44,642 nucleotides of DNA from Anaerocolumna sp. (GCA_029256725.1 JAQSXJ010000042.1:1-44642), one strand, 5' to 3'. Shown: positions 16,870 through 24,804, numbered from the stretch's first letter. Notes: generated from the sequence alone by a model not told the origin. Numbers and translations are program-made.

Positions 16870-17803
16870 GATCCCCAATAGACAGGCAATCTGTGACGTT
16901 TTAGTAGAAAAAGCTGCTGCGGACAAGGACATCTTCGTACTGTGCAGCGATTCCAGAGGCTCTGCATCACTGGCTGAATATGCCAATACCTATCCGGAGC
17001 AATTCATTGAGGTCGGTATTGCAGAACAGAGTCTGGTCAGTATCAGCGCAGGCCTTGCAAAAACCGGCAAGAAAGTATTTGCAGCTTCTCCGGCTTGCTT
17101 CCTCTCCACAAGAAGTATGGAACAGGCAAAGGTTGATGTTGGTTATTCCAACACAAATGTAACACTTATCGGCATCAGCGGAGGTATCAGTTACGGCTCC
17201 CTTGGCATGACCCACCATTCCAACCAGGATATTGCCTCCATGGGCACCATCCCAAACATGAGAGTCTATCTGCCTAGTGACAGACATCAGACAAAACGCC
17301 TGATAAATGCATTATTAGAAGATACTAAACCAGCTTATGTACGAGTTGGAAGAAATCCTGTTGCAGACATTTATTCCGAAGAAGAGACACCTTTTGAGCT
17401 GAATAAAGCAACTGTTCTTTCTGAAGGCTCAGATCTTGCAATTATCGCCTGCGGTGAAATGGTAAGTATTGCTTTCGAAGCCGTTAAAGCATTAAAGGAA
17501 CAGGGCATATCCGCAACACTTCTTGACATGTACTGCATAAAACCCCTTGATAAAGATTCTCTGTTAAAAGCAGCAGCCAATGCCAAAGCCGTAATCACAA
17601 TAGAGGAGCATTCAGTCTATGGTGGTCTTGGCTCACTGGTAAGTCAGCTCGTATCAGCTAACTGCCCAAAAAAGGTAATAAACTTAGCGCTTCCCGACGA
17701 ACCAGCTATTTCAGGTAAATCTCCGGAGGTATTTGACTACTATGGACTTAGCAAAGAAGGTATCATAAAAACTGCAATGGAGTTAATGAATGATGTCAAA
17801 TAA
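16862..17803 (+). CDS. Transketolase, C-terminal subunit
   Basis: A 313-residue partner holding the pyrimidine-binding and C-terminal transketolase domains. The conserved EVGIAEQSLVSISAGLA block (about residues 51-67) contains the Glu that activates thiamine diphosphate. SYGSLGMTHHSNQDIA and MRVYLPSDRHQT form the substrate side, and the last 120 residues (from ATVLSEGSDLAIIACG) form the regulatory-type C-terminal domain. Coupled to the N-terminal subunit by an eight-base overlap and overlapping the kinase gene by 14 bases, so three genes are translated together. It should transfer a two-carbon unit from a ketose phosphate onto an aldose phosphate. Confidence 0.9.
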   Translation: MNKIPNRQAICDVLVEKAAADKDIFVLCSDSRGSASLAEYANTYPEQFIEVGIAEQSLVSISAGLAKTGKKVFAASPACFLSTRSMEQAKVDVGYSNTNVTLIGISGGISYGSLGMTHHSNQDIASMGTIPNMRVYLPSDRHQTKRLINALLEDTKPAYVRVGRNPVADIYSEEETPFELNKATVLSEGSDLAIIACGEMVSIAFEAVKALKEQGISATLLDMYCIKPLDKDSLLKAAANAKAVITIEEHSVYGGLGSLVSQLVSANCPKKVINLALPDEPAISGKSPEVFDYYGLSKEGIIKTAMELMNDVK

Positions 17804-19277
17804 ATATATATTAAGCATAGACCAGAGTACCCAGGGAACCAAAGCCCTGCTTTTTGACAAAGACGGCAGGGTACTGGGACGAAGCGATTACTCTCATGAC
17901 CAGCTGATCAATAGCTTTGGATGGGTGGAACATGATCCCGTTCTGATATATAATAATACCCTTTCTGCTGTCAAATCCGTCATAGAGAAAACGGGTATTA
18001 AGAAATCCGATATCTTATGTGTTGGCGTTACAAATCAACGGGAAACAACAGTTGCCTGGGATAGAGAGACAGGAAAACCGGTCTATAATGCCATTGTCTG
18101 GCAGTGCGCCAGAGGTGCAGGAATCTGTGAAGCCTTAAATTCCCATAGGGAATTCATACAAAGCCGCACAGGTTTACCCCTCTCTCCCTACTATTCAGCT
18201 GCCAAAATAGCCTGGATACTACAGAACGTAGAAGATGCCAAAGAAAAATCCGATGCCGGAACCCTCTGCTATGGAAACATGGATAGCTGGCTGATATACA
18301 ACCTTACAAAAACCCGTAATTTCAAAACAGACTATTCCAACGCTTCCAGAACCCAGCTGTTTAATGTCAACACCTTAAGCTGGGATGAAGAAATCTGCGG
18401 TTTATTTGGCATTAACAGCAAGTGCCTGGCAGAAGTCTGCGATTCTGATGCATTATATGGAGAAACAGACCTTGCAGGTTATCTGGATACACCTATTCCT
18501 ATACACAGTGTCATGGGAGATTCACATAGTGCCTTGTTCAGTCAGTTCTGTCATCATAAAGGCATGGCAAAAGCCACCTACGGAACCGGTTCATCTATTA
18601 TGATGAACATAGGAGCAAAACCTATCTTTAGTAAAAAAGGTATTGCAACTTCCCTGGCCTGGAAAAGAAACGGTAAGGCAGAATATGTACTGGAGGGAAA
18701 TATCAATTACACCGGTGCTGTTATTGCCTGGTTGAAGAATGATTTGAAATTGATACAAGATACTTCCGAAGCAGAAACTCTTGCAGCCCTTGCTAATCCT
18801 GCCGACCAGACCTGTCTAGTACCCGCTTTCTCAGGACTTGGCGCCCCCTATATGAAAAACGATGTTTCCGCTATATTCTACGGTATGACCCGCACCACCG
18901 GAAAAGCTGAGCTTGTAAAGGCTGCTTTGGATTCCATTGCCTATCAGATTACTGATGTATTGAAAGTCATATTGGAGGAATCCTCTATAGAACTTAGAGA
19001 ACTAAAGGTTGATGGCGGTCCCACCAGAAATGCTTATCTAATGCAGTTTCAAAGTGATATTGCTAACCTTCCTGTTCGTGTATCGGATACCGAAGAATTA
19101 TCAGCAGCCGGTGCTGCTTATATGGCTGGAAGTTCCTATGGCTTCTATGATTTGGCAGACATTGAAGAAAACAGTCATGGAGAGTATTACCTGCCTAAAA
19201 TGAATGAAGCAGAAAGAAGCTTAAAATACCAGGGCTGGAAAAAAGCTGTTGATATGCTGTTAAATAGTACAACTTAA
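17790..19277 (+). CDS. FGGY-family carbohydrate kinase (glycerol kinase-like)
   Basis: A 495-residue two-domain sugar kinase. FGGY N-terminal motifs are SIDQSTQGTKALLFD (5-19) and GVTNQRETTVAWDRETGKPV; C-terminal ATP-site motifs are ATYGTGSSIMMN and LKVDGGPTRNAYLMQFQSDI. It resembles glycerol kinases in the N-terminal half but diverges later, and its operon lacks any glycerol genes. The ATG at 17790 is seven bases after GGAG; an adjacent ATG at 17793 is less well spaced. By position it should phosphorylate the ketose made by the isomerase before the transketolase acts. Apulose kinase (AplK) is in the same FGGY group, which fits, but the substrate is inferred only from context. Confidence 0.85.
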   Translation: MMSNKYILSIDQSTQGTKALLFDKDGRVLGRSDYSHDQLINSFGWVEHDPVLIYNNTLSAVKSVIEKTGIKKSDILCVGVTNQRETTVAWDRETGKPVYNAIVWQCARGAGICEALNSHREFIQSRTGLPLSPYYSAAKIAWILQNVEDAKEKSDAGTLCYGNMDSWLIYNLTKTRNFKTDYSNASRTQLFNVNTLSWDEEICGLFGINSKCLAEVCDSDALYGETDLAGYLDTPIPIHSVMGDSHSALFSQFCHHKGMAKATYGTGSSIMMNIGAKPIFSKKGIATSLAWKRNGKAEYVLEGNINYTGAVIAWLKNDLKLIQDTSEAETLAALANPADQTCLVPAFSGLGAPYMKNDVSAIFYGMTRTTGKAELVKAALDSIAYQITDVLKVILEESSIELRELKVDGGPTRNAYLMQFQSDIANLPVRVSDTEELSAAGAAYMAGSSYGFYDLADIEENSHGEYYLPKMNEAERSLKYQGWKKAVDMLLNSTT

Positions 19278-19290
19278 AGATTAAGAACCT

Positions 19291-19471
19291 GCTGTTGCAT
19301 TTTAAACAATGTTGCTGTAATAAGCTTCAAAACACATTACCAATTTTGTGTGCTATAACCGTACAAAAATAGTTCGCTTTTAGTACACAAAATCGGCAAC
19401 ATGTCTTTCAGGGTAGTGTATTACAGGAAAGCCAAGGGTCTCTTACAGTTTTACATTCATTTTGCAACAGC
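19291..19471. repeat. MITE-like element or IS remnant, 181 bp
   Basis: Ends GCTGTTGCA (19291-19299) and TGCAACAGC (19463-19471) are inverted, and internal arms CCAATTTTGTGTGCTA and TAGTACACAAAATCGG (about 19342-19395) pair imperfectly. The terminal sequence resembles those of several Clostridial insertion sequences, but no transposase is present. It lies between the kinase stop and a broken minus-strand gene, at whose 3' edge it appears inserted. It might also serve as a terminator structure for the catabolic operon. Confidence 0.55.
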
Positions 19472-19608
19472 TCCTTTTTCTTAATGCATTCCCAAAGGAA
19501 CTTACCCGCGTTGACTGCCAGGCTTTCTTCGGCAGCCAGTTCCGTTACAGCTTTCTACTTACTCCTTTAGGTAGGAATAACAATAGTCACATTTTTCAGC
19601 TTATCCAT
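19472..19608 (-). pseudogene. Small disrupted gene fragment
   Basis: A strong start (GGAGG, seven bases, ATG at 19608) opens MDKLKNVTIVIPT and then meets TAA; four codons later a TAG follows, after which the same frame reads on as KAVTELAAEESLAVNAG KFLWECIKKKEL before meeting the inverted-repeat element. The continuous amino-acid-like sequence in one frame across two stops suggests a decayed small protein gene truncated by the element. The family is not recognised. Confidence 0.4.
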
Positions 19609-19623
19609 TTTTAATACCTCCAA

Positions 19624-20457
19624 TTAATTTGTTTTAATTCCAGACATTCCATGCAAATGATTGGTGAGAGACTGTTGGATACCTTTTGAAATCTCCTGCG
19701 TCTGATTTATTCCCTTTTGCAATGCAATATCAAGCGGATCTCCCGCCATCAGGCTATTGGTAATTGCCTCTGTAATCCCCCCTTTCGTAATCATCCTGAC
19801 AACATATTCTTCTTTCTCGATATTATTCTGAAAACGAGGCAGAATCTTTACAGCCCATAGATAAAGTTCTGAAAACAGGGGGTATTCTTTCCCGATTTTA
19901 TCAATAGCTTCTTGTTGCTGCCCTGGATTTTTTGCTTTTAAAATTGCCGCAGGCATACAGACACCAGCAGTAAAGACATCTAAATTATCTTCTGTTATAG
20001 TTTTAATGTGCGTTAAATTCATGCATCTCAGCAACATCTTCAAATGTTCATGCTCCGGATACATGGTCGCTACACCTTTTTCAGACACTATAGTATCTGG
20101 ACCGCTAAACATCATACGGTATACATTTATACCCAATATTTGATACAGCAGTTCTGCAGATACACCTGCCATACAGGATACAACAAGTGCTTTTTCCGAT
20201 ATGGGGAAATTTATCAATCCGGTAATATCCTGAGGCTTTATCGTGATTAAAATAATCCCCGCTTTTTGGAATATTTCCTGGTTAGTTGAAAGACAAGAGG
20301 TTAATCCCTGCGCATTAAGCATTTCATAAGTGCGAGGATTATCTCTGTAGGAAATTAACAGATTCTGTCTCTCGAGCCCCCTGACAATCAGTGAGTGTGC
20401 AATTGCTTGTCCTAAATGACCGCCTCCTACAATTCCGATTTTTAGATTATTCAGCAT
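19624..20457 (-). CDS. Pyrroline-5-carboxylate reductase-like NAD(P)-binding oxidoreductase
   Basis: A 277-residue protein opening with a Rossmann motif, KIGIVGGGHLGQAIAHSL, followed by IILITIKPQDI and VVSCMAGVSAELL, the order seen in ProC and related reductases. The C-terminal half is less like ProC: the usual GSGPAY dimerisation region is not evident, so proline synthesis is uncertain and another imine or keto reductase is possible. The ATG at 20457 is used because the Rossmann strand begins there; a TTG at 20478, nine bases after AAAGGAG, is an alternative and would overlap the upstream fragment. It follows a truncated TrmB-type regulator by ten bases and probably shares its promoter. Confidence 0.75.
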   Translation of the reverse strand: MLNNLKIGIVGGGHLGQAIAHSLIVRGLERQNLLISYRDNPRTYEMLNAQGLTSCLSTNQEIFQKAGIILITIKPQDITGLINFPISEKALVVSCMAGVSAELLYQILGINVYRMMFSGPDTIVSEKGVATMYPEHEHLKMLLRCMNLTHIKTITEDNLDVFTAGVCMPAAILKAKNPGQQQEAIDKIGKEYPLFSELYLWAVKILPRFQNNIEKEEYVVRMITKGGITEAITNSLMAGDPLDIALQKGINQTQEISKGIQQSLTNHLHGMSGIKTN

Positions 20458-20467
20458 AAACCAATCA

Positions 20468-20641
20468 TTACTTAACAAAATCCACAACTCCTTTCGTTTC
20501 GTAAATCTTTGCAGTTGGGATTTTGGCAATTTTGCTCACTTCATAGCCGATAGCCGGATTTTTTTGGAGAAGCGCAAGATAGGCTTTTGCTTCATAAGTA
20601 GAAAATCCAAACTGTGTCAATTTAAGTATAATATCGTTCAT
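20468..20641 (-). pseudogene. Truncated TrmB-type regulator (HTH domain only)
   Basis: A 57-residue reading frame with good ribosome site AAAGGAG five bases before ATG 20641. LTQFGFSTYEAKAYLALL and VSKIAKIPTAKIYET are the opening helices of a TrmB winged-helix domain. TrmB proteins normally run to about 250 residues; here the frame ends at GVVDFVK, before the recognition wing is complete. It is therefore a remnant, or a minimal DNA-binding peptide. Its end overlaps the ribosome site of the reductase gene. Confidence 0.7.
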
Positions 20642-20667
20642 AATAGCTCCTTTGAATATTTATCTAT

Positions 20668-20697
20668 ATACTACCTTAAGAGTAAGAAACAAGTCAA
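20668..20697 (-). promoter_or_regulatory. Promoter of the TrmB fragment/reductase unit
   Basis: Minus strand TTGACT (20697-20692) and TAGTAT (20673-20668) with an 18-base spacer, 27 bases before the TrmB-fragment start codon. Confidence 0.55.
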
Positions 20698-20928
20698 TGA
20701 CTACCAATATTAAGTAGAATGACTTTTTTAAATACCCCTGATACTTTTTTGTATTTACAGTAAAATGCAACCACTACTATAGACCTAAAAGCCTGCAAGC
20801 CGGTTGTCCTGTCTCCCTTAATTTTACAGTAAATAAATATGGCGTAGTTCTATATTTTGATTTACTATTGAATATGGAAGGAATTTTTAAACTGTATGTA
20901 TCAAAAAATATAACTTGTTGAGGTGTTT

Positions 20929-21732
20929 ATGGAAAAACAGATTGGGAAACTGATAGGAAGCGGCGGTACGTCAGATGTACATGAATGGGGTGATAATGAG
21001 GTGATAAAGATTTATAAACCTCATATATCCGATGGTACTATAAACCATGAGGAGTATATAGGAAAGTTATTAAATAAAACTTTCTTAAATATACCCAAAC
21101 TCATTGATTCAATAACTATAGACGGTAAAAGTGCATTAATATATGAGCGTAAACCAGGCAATATACTAGCCGAACCGCTGTTAAAAGGAATTTATGAGAA
21201 AGAATTAGCTCAGAAATTTGCTAAGATGCATTATGATATACATATGGAAACCATAATCGAACTGCCCAAACAATATGAATTCTTTTATAACCGTATTACG
21301 GGATTAAGTAGCATTTTAGGAGCTAAATCAGATACTTTATTGGAGCTGCTGGATAGCATTCCTACTGAGACCAAGCTTTGCCATGGTGATTATCAACCAC
21401 TGAATATCATCGGTGAAGCTGGTGACTATACCGTCATAGATTGGAATGGTGCCTGTTCCGGGAATCCTGTACTGGATGTTGCCTGGACATACCTGACTCT
21501 TAATTCTCCTGTGGTCAAGCATCTGCTGGGAAAAGAAGCTTCTGAACTATTTACCCTGTTTGTAGAGGAGTATTTATCTCATTATTGTCAACTATCAGGC
21601 ATCGATAGCACGCAAGTCCTAAAGTGCCTGCCTCTGGTTGCTGCAAGAAGATTATACGATAACAATTCAAGTGATACAGATGTATCGAAACTTGAAAAAG
21701 ACTGGCTGCATCAGCTATTGTCAGACTTTTAA
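20929..21732 (+). CDS. Aminoglycoside phosphotransferase (APH)-family protein
   Basis: A 267-residue kinase-fold protein. The nucleotide loop GKLIGSGGTSDVHEW lies at the N-terminus, the catalytic loop CHGDYQPLNIIG in the middle, and the metal-binding VIDWNGACSGNP after it; these are the three hallmarks of the APH/choline kinase fold. The ATG at 20929 is preceded by TTGAGG at five bases; an in-frame GTG at 20923 overlaps this site. The gene is flanked by unrelated units and the substrate is unknown. Members of this family phosphorylate antibiotics but also sugars, choline and homoserine, so resistance should not be assumed. Confidence 0.85.
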   Translation: MEKQIGKLIGSGGTSDVHEWGDNEVIKIYKPHISDGTINHEEYIGKLLNKTFLNIPKLIDSITIDGKSALIYERKPGNILAEPLLKGIYEKELAQKFAKMHYDIHMETIIELPKQYEFFYNRITGLSSILGAKSDTLLELLDSIPTETKLCHGDYQPLNIIGEAGDYTVIDWNGACSGNPVLDVAWTYLTLNSPVVKHLLGKEASELFTLFVEEYLSHYCQLSGIDSTQVLKCLPLVAARRLYDNNSSDTDVSKLEKDWLHQLLSDF

Positions 21733-21769
21733 ATACGCAAGAGTGATAACCTGTAGAACCGCATAAAAA

Positions 21770-21865
21770 ACCGCAAACAGCCTATCCATAAGATTAACTT
21801 TCTTGTGTCAGACAAAATGAGTCCATTAAAAAGGAGTTAACTTCACTTACTGGTTGTTTGCGGTT
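21770..21865. terminator. Possible bidirectional terminator between convergent genes
   Basis: AACCGCAAACAGCC (21770-21783) pairs with GGTTGTTTGCGGTT (21852-21865) in 13 of 14 positions, but the loop is about 68 bases. On the minus strand the closing arm is followed by a run of six T. It serves either convergent gene end. Confidence 0.45.
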
Positions 21866-21873
21866 ATATTTTA

Positions 21874-22761
21874 TTAAGCTATTTTTATGGAGCAGTCTTT
21901 TTTAAACACCTTATCAATCTTAACCTTTAACTCATCAGAGATTTCTGTTAGGGGAAGTCTAAGTTCAGGAGAATCAATCAGACCGATTTGATTTAAGCAA
22001 TATTTAATAGGAGCAGGATTAGGTTCTTCAAAAAGAAGTGGAATTAAAGGATAGATTTCCTTCCAGGTAACAAGCGCTTCTTCTGTATTGTTGGCTTTGA
22101 TGTCCTTGAATATTTTCACAAACTTTTCTGTGTTTGTATGAGCTGAAGCCATAATACCACCTGCACCGCCAAGGGTTAGGGTAAGATAAAACAGCAGGTC
22201 CTCTCCTGTCAGTATAGAGAAATCCTTTGGTGGATTCAACAATAAATTCATAGTCTGCTTAATGTCTCCGCAGGAATCTTTCAATCCTACGATATTCTTA
22301 AATTCAGCGAGTTTGTAAAGCGTATCATTGGTAATATTGACACCTGTACGGTATGGGATATTATAGATGATGATATTTAATGAGGTTTCCTCTGCAAGGC
22401 TCTTAAAATGAGCATAAATTCCATTCTGGTTCGGTTTATTATAATAAGGACAGACGGACAGAATACCTTCAATATTATATTTCTCGGCCAGTTTAGCTCT
22501 TTTCGCCACATTAGCTGTGCAGTTACCTCCTATTCCGGCGTAGATCGGCAGGCGCCCTCTGTTATACTCCAGAGTCTTATCCATCATTTCCTCAAATTCA
22601 TATTCGCTGATAGTTGGTATCTCGCCGGTAGTGCCAAAAGGGATAAAGCCGGAGATTCCGGTTTCTGCGTAATGATTAATGAGTCTTTCATAGGATTTAT
22701 AGTCTATCTTCCCTTCAGAAAAGGGTGTTATAATGGGCAGCCATACACCGTTAAGTGACAT
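21874..22761 (-). CDS. dapA: 4-hydroxy-tetrahydrodipicolinate synthase (DapA family)
   Basis: A 295-residue class I aldolase-like TIM barrel. The pyruvate-binding loop GTTGE (43-47), the catalytic Tyr133 in IIYNIPYRTG with R138, and Schiff-base Lys161 in VGLKDS are in the standard DapA order and spacing. The reaction condenses pyruvate with aspartate semialdehyde for lysine and diaminopimelate synthesis. R138 is the residue that contacts aspartate semialdehyde in true DapA and is usually absent from NanA-type aldolases, supporting the call. The gene stands alone, with an AGGAGG-like site before the ATG. A sugar-acid aldolase paralogue remains possible because of the sugar-rich neighbourhood. 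Confidence 0.88.
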   Translation of the reverse strand: MSLNGVWLPIITPFSEGKIDYKSYERLINHYAETGISGFIPFGTTGEIPTISEYEFEEMMDKTLEYNRGRLPIYAGIGGNCTANVAKRAKLAEKYNIEGILSVCPYYNKPNQNGIYAHFKSLAEETSLNIIIYNIPYRTGVNITNDTLYKLAEFKNIVGLKDSCGDIKQTMNLLLNPPKDFSILTGEDLLFYLTLTLGGAGGIMASAHTNTEKFVKIFKDIKANNTEEALVTWKEIYPLIPLLFEEPNPAPIKYCLNQIGLIDSPELRLPLTEISDELKVKIDKVFKKDCSIKIA

Positions 22762-23085
22762 AATTATACCTCCTGATTTTGAATATCCTCGCGTTATTTC
22801 AGTTGAATTGATAATTTTCTCTTTCCGATTACATAATCCTTAAGCCAGTTAATTTCATGAAAAGAGGTAAAATCTTATTTCAACCTATATGTTTATTCTA
22901 TCGAAATTTTCTGTATGTGTTACTTAAAACAGGTCATTTCTTCACCTTTTTATATATTATACAAAACATTATTTTATGAAAATATTATTATAATGCTTTC
23001 AATATTGCAGATAGTGCTGTATACTTAAAAAAATCATATGCTCGGATTATGCTGTTTATTTCAGGTATCATATTACTTGTATTTA

Positions 23086-23114
23086 ATGATATATACATAG
23101 TAAGTATATATCAT
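23086..23114. repeat. AT-rich palindrome
   Basis: ATGATATATAC and GTATATATCAT form an 11-bp perfect inverted repeat across seven bases. Together with the repeat array and long hairpin it lies in a 1.1 kb gene-free stretch. The part 22762-23085 is AT-rich and shows nothing else recognisable apart from the dapA ribosome site. Confidence 0.5.
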
Positions 23115-23129
23115 ACTTAGGTTTCTGCT

Positions 23130-23535
23130 GAAAGCTAATACCTGCTCTAACAGCTAATCCTTAATAAAAGTTACAACATTGCGACAAAGCCAATTCTTTA
23201 TACAAAAAATAAAACCATGTGATAAAAGCCAAACCATTATTTAAAGCTAAATTTTGTGACATTACTAAATCTTTATTTAAAAGCTAAAACCTTGTGACAA
23301 AAGCCAAACCTTTACATAAAAGCAAAATCTTGTGACAAAACTAAATCTTTATATAGAAGCTAAAACCTTGTGGCTAAGCTATTTCTTTATATAGAAGCTA
23401 AAATCTTATGACAAAGCCAATTCTTTATATAGAAGCTAAAACCTTGTGGCTAAGCTATTTCTTTATATAAAAGCAAAAACTGTAACACAGCTAAGGCTTA
23501 TCTCAAAATCAAGAATTAAGGCAAAAGCTAATAAT
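23130..23535. repeat. Degenerate tandem array of about nine 38-bp units
   Basis: The best units run CTTTATATAGAAGCTAAAAC-CTTGTGGCTAAGCTATTT (23354-23391 and 23422-23468 region) and alternate with units ending GACAAAGCCAATT. Unit length varies from 36 to 39 bases, all six frames carry stops, and there are no unique spacers between units, so it is neither a coding repeat nor a CRISPR array. Identity is highest in the units between 23347 and 23475 and decays outwards. It lies upstream of a 213-bp hairpin and an AraC regulator gene. Function unknown. Confidence 0.8.
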
Positions 23536-23590
23536 TACATGAAATAATAAATGATTTAGTTTCAAAAACACTGCTACACTATCGATTTCA

Positions 23591-23803
23591 GGCAATTTGT
23601 ACAAAACAGAAAGGATGAATGCGCCTATGGAAATGTATTAGAAAGTCCTTTTCTCTGAAGATATTGCGCTATATAATCAAGCAGATTGTTTGAGCGCAGC
23701 GAGTTATCTGTTTGATTATATGCCAAGCGCAATATCTTCAGAGAATTAGGACTTCTTATACATTGGAATGAAGCATGAATCTTTCTGTTTTGAACAAATT
23801 GCC
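23591..23803. repeat. Long near-perfect hairpin, 213 bp (MITE-like)
   Basis: The left arm beginning GGCAATTTGTACAAAACAG is almost completely complementary to the right arm ending at 23803; mismatches are limited to a few single bases and one four-base insertion over about 95 bases. The loop is around TGTTTGAGCGCAGCGAGTT (23688-23706). It contains no gene. It ends 77 bases before the AraC regulator start, so it would lie in that gene's upstream region. A recently inserted miniature mobile element or a structured RNA are the main options. Confidence 0.8.
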
Positions 23804-23880
23804 GTCCCCATTGCGAAAAACTGACGTTTAGCCATTTAGACCAGATATAAGCTAACGATTAGATAGAAAGGAGTACAAAC

Positions 23881-24723
23881 ATGGGCACCTTTGAAAAGCT
23901 TGGATACCTAAACGATGATTTTCGAATCTTCCACCTGATGGACAACGAAAAAAAAGAATTTGATTTTCACTACCATGACTTTAACAAAATAATGATCTTC
24001 CTCTCCGGAAACCTTAATTATTCCCTCGAAGGCAGGAACTACCATTTAAGTCCCTATGATATCCTGCTGGTAAATGCCGGTGAGGTACACAGACCAGTCT
24101 GTCTTGATAATTCCGTTTATGACAGGATTATCGTATATGTTTCCACGAAATTTTTAGACTCCTACAGCAGCGAGGAATATAATCTGATGCATTGCTTTGA
24201 CAAAGCGAAAAAAGAGCATTCCAATGTTCTGCGGATTCCTTCCCTGGATAAGAGCAAGCTCTATCATGTCTGTAAAGAACTTGAGTTATCCTTTAAAGAC
24301 AATGACTTTGCAAGAGAGCTGTACCAGAAGATTCTGTTCCTGGAGTTTATGATACAGTTAAATCGTACGGTTATCTCCAACCATGTAAACTATCTGGACA
24401 GTGATATGGCAAATGAAAAACTTCTCGCAATCCTTGATTATATCAATTCCCATCTCACTGAGGATATAACAATTGATACACTGGCAAATACCTTCTTTTT
24501 AAGCCGTTACTATCTCATGCACTTTTTTAAGGAACATACAGGCTACACCGTAGGAAATTATATTACAGAGAAACGGCTGCTTCTGGCCAGACATTTCGTT
24601 CAATCCGGCTACACCTCTACCCAGGCTTGTTACATGAGTGGTTTTAAAAATTATTCCACCTTCTCAAGGGCTTTTAAAAAAGCCTTTAAAACAATGCCCA
24701 AAAATGCACCCTACATAGATTAG
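23881..24723 (+). CDS. AraC-family transcriptional regulator
   Basis: A 280-residue regulator. The N-terminal cupin-type sensing domain has HYHDFNKIMIFLSGNL and SPYDILLVNAGEVHRPV; the C-terminal domain has two helix-turn-helix motifs, IDTLANTFFLSRYYLMHFFKEHTGYTVG and a second ending MSGFKNYSTFSRAFKKAFKTMP. The ribosome site AAAGGAG is six bases before the ATG. Such one-component regulators usually sense a sugar and activate the adjacent glycosidase; the GH2 gene 248 bases downstream on the same strand is the likely target. Confidence 0.92.
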   Translation: MGTFEKLGYLNDDFRIFHLMDNEKKEFDFHYHDFNKIMIFLSGNLNYSLEGRNYHLSPYDILLVNAGEVHRPVCLDNSVYDRIIVYVSTKFLDSYSSEEYNLMHCFDKAKKEHSNVLRIPSLDKSKLYHVCKELELSFKDNDFARELYQKILFLEFMIQLNRTVISNHVNYLDSDMANEKLLAILDYINSHLTEDITIDTLANTFFLSRYYLMHFFKEHTGYTVGNYITEKRLLLARHFVQSGYTSTQACYMSGFKNYSTFSRAFKKAFKTMPKNAPYID

Positions 24724-24743
24724 GTTGAAAATGGATAATTGTT

Positions 24744-24804
24744 TTCAACTACGGATTCAGGAATATCAAATCAAAGATTTAATATTCACAATAGAGGTTA
24801 ACAT
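24744..24804 (+). promoter_or_regulatory. Leader hairpin element, copy C (orphan)
   Basis: CAACTACGGATTCAGGA, a degenerate stem at 24761-24787 (AATATCAAATC, AAA, GATTTAATATT), then AGAGG-TTAAC-ATG. This matches copy A ahead of the six-hairpin glycosidase over about 60 bases, including the ribosome-site and start-codon region, but here the ATG is followed at once by TAA. It therefore seems a relic of a duplicated leader that lost its gene. Confidence 0.5.

Noticed and set aside
16048..17803. Housekeeping transketolase or 1-deoxyxylulose-5-phosphate synthase
   Set aside because: It is split in two, smaller than either and embedded in a sugar-specific operon with isomerase and kinase.
17790..19277. 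Housekeeping glycerol kinase (glpK)
   Set aside because: N-terminal motifs resemble GlpK, but the gene is translationally coupled to a split transketolase and no glycerol genes are near.
20929..21732. Aminoglycoside resistance gene
   Set aside because: Only the general APH fold motifs are seen; the family has many non-antibiotic substrates and there is no resistance context.
21874..22761. N-acetylneuraminate lyase
   Set aside because: Arg138 after YR in the substrate loop and the overall motif set favour DapA; no sialic acid genes are nearby.
23130..23535. CRISPR array
   Set aside because: Units follow each other directly without unique spacers, vary in length and sequence, and no cas genes are nearby.
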